DNA from: CAWGOF01 sp963824225
Lineage (GTDB): Bacteria > Acidobacteriota > Polarisedimenticolia > Polarisedimenticolales > Polarisedimenticolaceae
NCBI GenBank assembly: GCA_963824225.1
Contig: CAWGOF010000003.1
Coordinates: forward strand, 1,674,001 to 1,738,000
Direction: 5' to 3'
DNA: 64,000 bases
Positions 49,445 through 55,564 of the stretch are shown here, piece by piece; position 1 is the stretch's first letter, and each line of letters opens with the position of its first letter. The notes beneath the pieces were generated by a model. It was not told where the DNA came from. It saw only the letters and a list, made by a program, of their open reading frames with translations, and did no database searches. The translations under genes were made by a program, and so were the position numbers.

Positions 49445-52111
49445 TCAGCTCTCCCCGTGCTCGCGCACCGCCTCGACGTCTTCGACCGTGATCCGTCGGC
49501 GCCGCGCTTCATGGGCTCGGGACACGAGCTCGGTGCACAGCCGCTGGATGCGATACGGCTTGCAGCCGCTGATCTCGACGACGCGCTGGACCACACCCGC
49601 TTCGAGCCGGAATGTCCCCTCGATCGGCCGGCGCACGAGCTCCTCGGCGTCCCCGCGGTCGAACTCCCGCACCTCGATCTCTTCGAAGAAGTTGTACCAG
49701 GGGCTTCCGTGGCTGGCCCAGTCCTTTCGAATCGCCACGCCCGAGACCACAGCCACCAGGTTCTCGGAGAAGCTGCGGGAGAACAGGCTGCGCAGCCGCT
49801 GATTGATGCGCGGGTCGTAGCCGTTGAGCTCGTCGATCTCGTCGATCTGCAGGACCAGCTTGACCGGCCTGGTCGCGCCTCGCGCGAGCGCGCGAAGGAT
49901 CGCCCCGATGTCCCGCACGAACTCGGCGTGGCCGTACTCGGCGGGGTTGCCGGCCAGCGGAAGCGCGTCGAGGCCGTCGAGCCGGGCACCGAGCTCGTCG
50001 ACGATCTCGCGCATCATCGTCCGAAAGAACCGCTCCTCCGGCGTTCCCTGGAGGTCGATGAATACCGGGAAGAACGCGTAGTCCGGATCGTCGAGGCCCT
50101 TGAGCCGGCGGTACAGCCGGTGCTGCAGTGAGGTCTTGCCGATCCGCCGCTCGCCGTAGAGCAAGACGCTATTGTTCGGGATCGCCTGGAGCACGCGCTG
50201 GATCAGCCGCTCGCGCCCGAAGAACTGCTCCTGGCGGAGCACCGGCGCGCCGACGATGTACGGGTTGAACCGCCGTCTGAGCCTGCGCCTGCGTCCTCGT
50301 AGCCGGAGGCCCACGACCGCCGTGCCGCCGACCGTGAGGGCCGAGATGGCTCCGGCGTACACGCCGAGCGAGCGGTAGAACGGCACGCGATACACGACCG
50401 CGTGGTCCCGGCGGACGACCGCGCCGGCGCTATCCGTGGCGATCGCCGTCAGCGTACGAGGGAACGATCGTCGGAGGCTCAGCGCGGGACCCAGGCGATG
50501 GCGCAGCACGAAGTCGGTGATGTGCACGCCCTGGACCACGCGGCTGCGGAGCGTCGGCGCGTCGAGCTCGACGTCTCCGTCGACGAATCGTAGCGCGACG
50601 TCCGATTCGTCGATCACGCTCCCACCGAGGACGAATAGCGGCGCGGTCGAGATCTCGGCCTCCGCATCGCGAGGCGCATCTCGCAGGAAGAACTCGATGA
50701 CCGGCGGCTGGTTCGCTCGTTCGGGCGAGCCGTCCCCGAGCGCGCGATAGCTCTCCGCCAGCTGACGCTGTGCGGCTGCGTTACCCGGATCGAGGCTCAG
50801 CACGCGGTTCGCAGCGGCGAGCGCTCCGGCATGGTCGGCCTGGGCGGTGAGCTCGGCGATGCGATCCTTGAGCTGCGCGATCTCGGTCTGCCGCTCGGCC
50901 TCCGTGCGATCGCGGCGCCGGCGCTCCGCCAGCTCGTCCCGTAGCGCGACCGCCTGGGGGTTTCCTGGATCGAGCGCCAGGACCGCCTCGGCCTCGCCGA
51001 GCGCCGCGCCGATCTGTCCGTTCTCGGCGAACGCCCGCGCGCGGCCCAAGCCCTCGGCGACGTTCGACTCGCCCCGCGCCCGCAGGTCGAGACGGTCGCG
51101 CGCCTGGTCGCGCAGCGCCGCAAGGGCGTGATGCGGCTCGATCCCGAATGCCCGGTCGAACGCGAGGGCCGCCGGCTCGAGCTCCCCCTTCGCCCAGGCC
51201 GCCGAGCCCTGCTCCACGAGCGCTTCGACCTGCTCCCGGCGCATGTCGCGGGTCTGTGTCTCCTGCACGCTCCGCGCACGCGCCGCGACCTCGATCGCTT
51301 CCTCCGCCACGGGCGGCCCCTTGGGCAGGAGCGTCACCTGCAGCTCGTAGCGCGCCGTGCCGGTCGGAAACTTGGACTCCGGTATCAGGTCGCGAATCTG
51401 CGCGCACGGGTCGTGCTCGAGCGCGGGCTCGTGGGACCCCGTCCCGCGCGTCGACCCGCCGGCGAAGTGGCTCTCCACGTAGACCCTTCCGAGGACTCTG
51501 CCGCGGCATACCAGGCTCACCATGTACGTGGGCCGGGCCGGATCGATCGGCTGCTGCGCGACCTGGTTGACCGGTCCGACGCGCACCGCCGTGTCGCTGC
51601 GCACGAACAGCGCCTCGAGTGGCTGCATGACGGCGATCGAACCGACGACCACGGGCTTGGCGGTCGGCTCGGGCCAGTCGATGTCGAGCTCAATCCCTGT
51701 CGTCCCGTCGATGCCGCCACGATCGGTGTGCGACTCGTGGACTTCGAGCGACACGACGTACCGGCCCGGGGCGATCTCGATCTCCCGCTCGAACACGACG
51801 GGCAGCCAGGCGACCGGAGTCCGGGCGCTCGCCGAATCCCCGTGCACGACCCTGCCGTCGGTCGAGAGCCTCAGGCGCAGATCCCACTGGGCCCCCGCGA
51901 GCGGCGACCCTTCGGCCAGGAGCTGGACGAGAGCGGAGTAGCGCCCATCCCTGTAGCTCAACGGAATGATGCTCCCGCGGATGAGCGGTCCGCGGCCCGC
52001 CGCGGCGGCGGGCGTTGCGGACGGCGGCGCGGCGCTCGCAGCGCACACGGCGAGCGCCACGGCGATTGCGCCGCACACCCGGCGAAATTCCGGCGATCGT
52101 TCCCGCGCCAT
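49445..52111 (-). CDS. Membrane ATPase with exported helical-repeat sensor region
   Basis: Protein of 888 residues: signal peptide or N-terminal anchor (AIAVALAVCAASAA), an exported beta-rich region (40-280), helical repeats with coiled coil (290-470; RRRRDRTEAERQTEIAQLKD), an Ig-like stretch, a transmembrane helix near 585-605 followed by RGRRRRLRRR, then a cytosolic STAND/ORC-like ATPase (615-888). The ATPase has NPYIVG, FFGRERLIQRVL, Walker A G-E-R-R-I-G-K-T-S near 655 and Walker B LVLQIDEIDEL near 755. The same ATPase type opens the next gene, 2 bp downstream, which adds a kinase. The pair looks like a transmembrane sensing device signalling through ATPase contacts to a kinase. Confidence 0.8.
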   Translation of the reverse strand: MARERSPEFRRVCGAIAVALAVCAASAAPPSATPAAAAGRGPLIRGSIIPLSYRDGRYSALVQLLAEGSPLAGAQWDLRLRLSTDGRVVHGDSASARTPVAWLPVVFEREIEIAPGRYVVSLEVHESHTDRGGIDGTTGIELDIDWPEPTAKPVVVGSIAVMQPLEALFVRSDTAVRVGPVNQVAQQPIDPARPTYMVSLVCRGRVLGRVYVESHFAGGSTRGTGSHEPALEHDPCAQIRDLIPESKFPTGTARYELQVTLLPKGPPVAEEAIEVAARARSVQETQTRDMRREQVEALVEQGSAAWAKGELEPAALAFDRAFGIEPHHALAALRDQARDRLDLRARGESNVAEGLGRARAFAENGQIGAALGEAEAVLALDPGNPQAVALRDELAERRRRDRTEAERQTEIAQLKDRIAELTAQADHAGALAAANRVLSLDPGNAAAQRQLAESYRALGDGSPERANQPPVIEFFLRDAPRDAEAEISTAPLFVLGGSVIDESDVALRFVDGDVELDAPTLRSRVVQGVHITDFVLRHRLGPALSLRRSFPRTLTAIATDSAGAVVRRDHAVVYRVPFYRSLGVYAGAISALTVGGTAVVGLRLRGRRRRLRRRFNPYIVGAPVLRQEQFFGRERLIQRVLQAIPNNSVLLYGERRIGKTSLQHRLYRRLKGLDDPDYAFFPVFIDLQGTPEERFFRTMMREIVDELGARLDGLDALPLAGNPAEYGHAEFVRDIGAILRALARGATRPVKLVLQIDEIDELNGYDPRINQRLRSLFSRSFSENLVAVVSGVAIRKDWASHGSPWYNFFEEIEVREFDRGDAEELVRRPIEGTFRLEAGVVQRVVEISGCKPYRIQRLCTELVSRAHEARRRRITVEDVEAVREHGES

Positions 52112-52184
52112 CGCAACCCGGCTGGAGGAGTCGCTCCTACTTAACCACAGCCCGTCGCACGAAGTCGACCGGCGATTGCGCCGG

Positions 52185-52214
52185 TTGCCATCCCCCCGGG
52201 GGGGATGTTACGTT
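52185..52214 (+). promoter_or_regulatory. csoR promoter with G/C-tract operator
   Basis: -35-like TTGCCA (52185-52190), 18 bp, -10-like TACGTT (52209-52214). The spacer is the perfect palindrome CATCCCCCC-G-GGGGGGATG (52189-52207), the G-tract type bound by CsoR repressors. The ATG of csoR (52222) is seven bases after the -10, predicting a leaderless, self-repressed transcript that is released by copper. Confidence 0.75.
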
Positions 52215-52221
52215 TCGACGC

Positions 52222-52542
52222 ATGCCCCGACGAAGCGCACGATCGACGCCTGCCGTCGCCGATACGTGTTATCTGGAACCCGCGGCGCAAAAAGCGCTGG
52301 CCGATCGGCTGGCACGCCTCGAGGGCCACGTCCGCTCGGTGCGCCAGATGGTCCTCGACCGCCGGTGCGCCGACGAGATCCTGCTGCAGGTCGCCGCGGT
52401 GAAGGCCGCGTTGACCAAGTTCTCGTCCGAGCTGCTCGAGCACGAGGTCAGAGCGTGCGTGGACTCGTGCATGAAGGGCACCGCCGAGGACCGGCTCGAG
52501 CGGGTGACCAAGGTGCTAGCCACGCTGATGAAGCAGAGCTGA
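52222..52542 (+). CDS. csoR: CsoR-family metal-sensing repressor
   Basis: All-helical repressor of 106 residues. The fold is clear from RLARLEGHVRSVRQMVLDRR, ILLQVAAVKAALTKFSSELL and ACVDSCMKG. Ligand positions correspond to the Cu(I) site: Cys in D-R-R-C-A-D, His in L-L-E-H-E, and Cys four residues later (V-R-A-C), giving C-H-C. This favours copper over the nickel (RcnR) type. A G/C-tract operator overlaps its promoter. No copper ATPase or chaperone is next to it; the following gene is a small four-CxxC zinc-type protein 7 bp downstream, likely in the same transcript. Confidence 0.9.
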   Translation: MPRRSARSTPAVADTCYLEPAAQKALADRLARLEGHVRSVRQMVLDRRCADEILLQVAAVKAALTKFSSELLEHEVRACVDSCMKGTAEDRLERVTKVLATLMKQS

Positions 52543-52549
52543 GCGCCCC

Positions 52550-52756
52550 ATGAATCCCGGCGTGAGCGATCCCGAGACGAAGACGTGCAAGTTCTGCCAC
52601 GGTCTGGGCCGCTGCGGAAAATGTGCGGGACTGGGGATCCGGAAGGATCCGCCGGACTGGCTCCAGCGCCGGAAGCGCGTTTCGTGCACGGCGTGCGAGG
52701 GCACGGGCAAATGCCCCCTGTGCAAGGGCACCGGGGTCGCTCCCGCGACCTCCTGA
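52550..52756 (+). CDS. Small DnaJ-like zinc-finger protein (paralogue of 35910-36137)
   Basis: Protein of 68 residues with four C-x-x-C motifs: TCKFCHGLGRCGKCAGLG and SCTACEGTGKCPLCKGTG. Spacing and sequence match the protein at 35910 (C-x-F-C-H-G-x-G-R-C-G-K-C and C-x-A-C-E-G-T-G-x-C-P-L-C-K-G), with a 20-residue Arg/Pro/Trp linker between the two halves in both. It starts 7 bp after csoR. A stand-alone cysteine-rich zinc domain next to a copper sensor could reflect metal or thiol stress, but no role is known. Confidence 0.75.
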   Translation: MNPGVSDPETKTCKFCHGLGRCGKCAGLGIRKDPPDWLQRRKRVSCTACEGTGKCPLCKGTGVAPATS

Positions 52757-52784
52757 CGGAGCGCCTCTTGTAACCGGACAGCTC

Positions 52785-54191
52785 ATGGCCTGGTGGCGGC
52801 CGTGGAACCTACATTTCGGCCTCGTGAAGCCGACTCGTCCCGCCGTGATCATGGGCCTCACCGCGACGGGACTGGCCGCCGTGAGAACACTCGGGGCGAT
52901 GGGGATCCCGTCCCTGGGTCTGTACTGGCGGCGTGAGATCGGCCGCCACTCGCGCTACCTGCGGAGCACGGTCCGAGTTCCGCACTGGCCGAGCCACGAT
53001 CAGCTGCGAAGCGCGCTCGACGAGCTGACCGAGCCGTGGCGCGAATCGAGCCCGATCCTCCTACCGGCGTCGGACGTGTATGCCGAGTTCCTCGACGAGA
53101 TGCAGGACGAGCTTCGGCCGAGCTACACGCTGCGCTGCGCGAGTACCAAGCTGCACGCGGCGTTCGTGGACAAGGCCAGGACGATCCGGCTGTGCTCGGA
53201 TCACGGGGTCCGAATTCCGCCGTCCCTCGCGATCGACACGACCGACGATCTCGCGGCGGTCTGCCGCGACTTCCGCTTCCCCGTGATCGTCAAGCCCCGG
53301 AGCTTCCTCGGCGTCGATTTCCCGGGCAAGAACTTCGTGGCCCACACTCCCGACGAGCTGTCCGCCTTCTTCGGACAGCAACCGGAGCAGCTCGGCCACA
53401 CGATCGCGCAACAGGTGGTCCGCGGCGGCGACGGGAAGATCGTCATGTCCATCTCGTACTCAGGTCGGGACGGGAAGGTCCTCGCCCTGACGACGCTGCG
53501 CAAGATCCGCCAGTGGCGCCCGGACTACGGCGTGACGTGCCTGGGGCGGAGCGAGTCCTTGCCCGACGTGGCGGCGATCGCCACGCGCTTCCTCGACGAC
53601 ATCGGCTATCAGGGCTTCGCGGCCATCGAGTTCGCCGAGGACGGGAGCGGGCGGTATCACCTGCTCGAGGTCAACCCGCGGTTGAACCTGCCGACGCAGC
53701 TCGCCCTCGACGCCAACGTCGACGTCGTACGCACGGCGTACTTGGAAATGTGCGACGCGCACGATGCCGCAGCACCGCGGCCGCGTCAGACCGATCACGT
53801 CTACTGGCTCGACTTCCGCTCCGATCTCCACTGGCTCCTGAAGAAGCACAGGGAGGGCGAGATCTCGCTGGCCTCGTTCGGCGCGTGGCTACGATCGGTC
53901 TGGCGGGCATCCTCGTACGCGACGTACGACTGGCGGGACCCGCGGCCGTTCCTCGACTCGTCGCTCGAGCTCGCCCGGGACCTGCTCGTCCTGTTCGGGG
54001 CGTGGCTCGTGGCGCCTCTACGCTCGGCTCGACGTCGGGCGCTTCAAGCTCTCGCCGGACTGGCCCAGCGCTTCCGCGGCGGGAGGAACATCACGATCAG
54101 CCCGACCGCCGCCGCGGACATCAAGGCAAAGGTCCAGGGCTCGGGCGCGAGCTCGTGGACCACGACGTACCCCGCGAACAGGAAGACGTAG
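52785..54191 (+). CDS. ATP-grasp carboxylate-amine ligase
   Basis: Protein of up to 468 residues. It begins after a short lead with a PreATP-grasp Rossmann part (AVIMGLTATGLAAVRTLGAM) and continues into ATP-grasp lobes: FPVIVKPRSFLGVDF, HTIAQQVVRGGDGK, and the Mg site GFAAIEFAED ... LLEVNPRLNLPTQ (the E-x-N-P-R motif). Relatives join amino acids or amines to carboxylates in envelope glycan, lipid or small-peptide synthesis. The last 49 codons (from about 54044) overlap the convergent membrane-protein gene, and that tail (RGGRNITISPTAA...) looks antisense, so the natural stop may have been lost through a frame break. ATG 52785 is taken as the start. Confidence 0.82.
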   Translation: MAWWRPWNLHFGLVKPTRPAVIMGLTATGLAAVRTLGAMGIPSLGLYWRREIGRHSRYLRSTVRVPHWPSHDQLRSALDELTEPWRESSPILLPASDVYAEFLDEMQDELRPSYTLRCASTKLHAAFVDKARTIRLCSDHGVRIPPSLAIDTTDDLAAVCRDFRFPVIVKPRSFLGVDFPGKNFVAHTPDELSAFFGQQPEQLGHTIAQQVVRGGDGKIVMSISYSGRDGKVLALTTLRKIRQWRPDYGVTCLGRSESLPDVAAIATRFLDDIGYQGFAAIEFAEDGSGRYHLLEVNPRLNLPTQLALDANVDVVRTAYLEMCDAHDAAAPRPRQTDHVYWLDFRSDLHWLLKKHREGEISLASFGAWLRSVWRASSYATYDWRDPRPFLDSSLELARDLLVLFGAWLVAPLRSARRRALQALAGLAQRFRGGRNITISPTAAADIKAKVQGSGASSWTTTYPANRKT

Positions 54192-55150
54192 AACCCCGCC
54201 GAGTGCCTGAGCACCTGCCCCCAGCCGGTACGGTCGAGGACGATCGGGCCGATCGGGCCGATCGGTGCGGTTCGGGGAGCATCGCCGTCCAGGACGACGA
54301 ACGTCCGATCCCAGTCGAAGAGCGCGATCGCTCGCCGCGCCGCGCTCGCGGACAGACGTTTCGCAGCCAGCGCCACCTGCCCGCGCGGCCACTCGAGAAC
54401 GACGAGGAACGCCAGCAGCAGGTCTTCCAGGAAGTGCCCGAACCGCTCGCCGAGCAAGAACGCGTAGATCCCGAAGTGGAACAGCACGGCGATCCACACG
54501 GCGAGCGCGCGCGTCGGGCGGAACAGGATGCACAGTCCGATCACGAGCTCGGTGACGATCGAGGCCCAGGACAGGACGCCGGCGACCCACGGGCGCGGGA
54601 AGACATCGACGAGGCCAAGGTAGACCGGATTCTCCCGCGCGTTGGCCAGGAGGTTGTCCATGAACTGCCCGGTCGTCCAATCGAGGAGGAGCACCTTGTC
54701 GAGGAACGCGCCCAGATAGACGAGGCTCAGCTGCAGGTAGAGCAGGACCGGCGGCCGGCCGGGCCGGGTGAGCCCGGCCAGCAGGAACAGGCAGCCGACG
54801 ATGAACACATGATTCCGGAACAGCGGCTTCGAGCCGAGGAGAACGAGCAGGACGACGAGGCCGAGGACGAAGGCCGCCGCCCGCGGGCGGACGTTGAGCA
54901 GCAGCAGCGCGCCGGCCCCTAGGAACATCGCGTCGAGCGCACGGGCGTAGGCCCAGGGCCAGTCGCGGAGCGCATCCAGGACGGCGAGGAACGGCAGGAA
55001 CGGCACGTCGATCTTCGCGCGGAACCCGCCCCACAGCAGGAGCAGGAACAGCAGCTTGCACATGAGGAGCACCGCCGGCGCCATGTCGGCGCCGGTGCTG
55101 CGCCACGGCCGCAGAAACGCAGCGGGGCGGGGCGCTACGGGGTCGGCCAC
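54044..55150 (-). CDS. HTTM-like multi-pass membrane protein
   Basis: Protein of about 368 residues with 8-9 hydrophobic helices (AVLLMCKLLFLLLLWGGF; AAFVLGLVVLLVLLG; VFIVGCLFLLAGLTR; LAVWIAVLFHFGIYAFLLG). The helical pattern and the F-H-F-G-I-Y segment recall HTTM (horizontally transferred transmembrane, vitamin-K-carboxylase-related) proteins. A soluble stretch (FDWDRTFVVLDGDAPR) precedes the last helices. GTG 55150 gives a modest overlap with the upstream gene; a TTG two codons earlier is also possible. The 3' end overlaps the ATP-grasp gene by 148 bp. Confidence 0.75.
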   Translation of the reverse strand: MADPVAPRPAAFLRPWRSTGADMAPAVLLMCKLLFLLLLWGGFRAKIDVPFLPFLAVLDALRDWPWAYARALDAMFLGAGALLLLNVRPRAAAFVLGLVVLLVLLGSKPLFRNHVFIVGCLFLLAGLTRPGRPPVLLYLQLSLVYLGAFLDKVLLLDWTTGQFMDNLLANARENPVYLGLVDVFPRPWVAGVLSWASIVTELVIGLCILFRPTRALAVWIAVLFHFGIYAFLLGERFGHFLEDLLLAFLVVLEWPRGQVALAAKRLSASAARRAIALFDWDRTFVVLDGDAPRTAPIGPIGPIVLDRTGWGQVLRHSAGFYVFLFAGYVVVHELAPEPWTFALMSAAAVGLIVMFLPPRKRWASPARA

Positions 55151-55503
55151 GTCCAACGCTCGAGCGGGTGCCCGTTGATCGAGTAGGCGACGACCACGCG
55201 CGCGGCGTCGGTCGCGCCGTACTCCGATTCATAGTGGGCGATGATGCTGAACAGGTTGTGGATCGACCGCGGCTCCCAGCCGTGCGACGGGTATCGGTAG
55301 CGCTGGCGGATCGCTTCCGGCGTCAGCCTCTCGCCGCCGACTTCCACCTCGACCACGTAGTGCGTGTGGATGTCGAACGGCGCCCAGCAGAAGAACCTCT
55401 CGGGCACGAGCCGGGCGTAGCCGATCGAGGCGACCTGGAGCGCCAGGAACAGGACGCCGAGCGCCTCCGCCCGGCTCTGGATCACGGCCCTTGGCCACGC
55501 CAC
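55135..55503 (-). CDS. Small membrane protein coupled to the HTTM-like gene
   Basis: Protein of 122 residues with one hydrophobic helix (ALGVLFLALQVASIGYARL), then a soluble region with WAPFDIHTHYVVEVEVGGE, RYPSHGWEPRSIHNLFSII and a C-terminal LERWTWPTP. The next gene starts inside its last codons (overlap 16 bp), so the two are translationally coupled. The soluble part has two conserved-looking His (IHTHY) that could bind metal. No family recognised with confidence. Confidence 0.65.
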   Translation of the reverse strand: MAWPRAVIQSRAEALGVLFLALQVASIGYARLVPERFFCWAPFDIHTHYVVEVEVGGERLTPEAIRQRYRYPSHGWEPRSIHNLFSIIAHYESEYGATDAARVVVAYSINGHPLERWTWPTP

Positions 55504-55564
55504 GAGGCGAATCTACGGTCGCCGGCCGTGGATTGCCGTACAAGCGGACAGATAGAATAGGGCG

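Noticed and set aside
53036..54922. 628-codon plus-strand frame over the ATP-grasp and membrane genes
   Set aside because: Strongly Arg/Gln/Glu-biased composition and no motif; it is a shadow frame.
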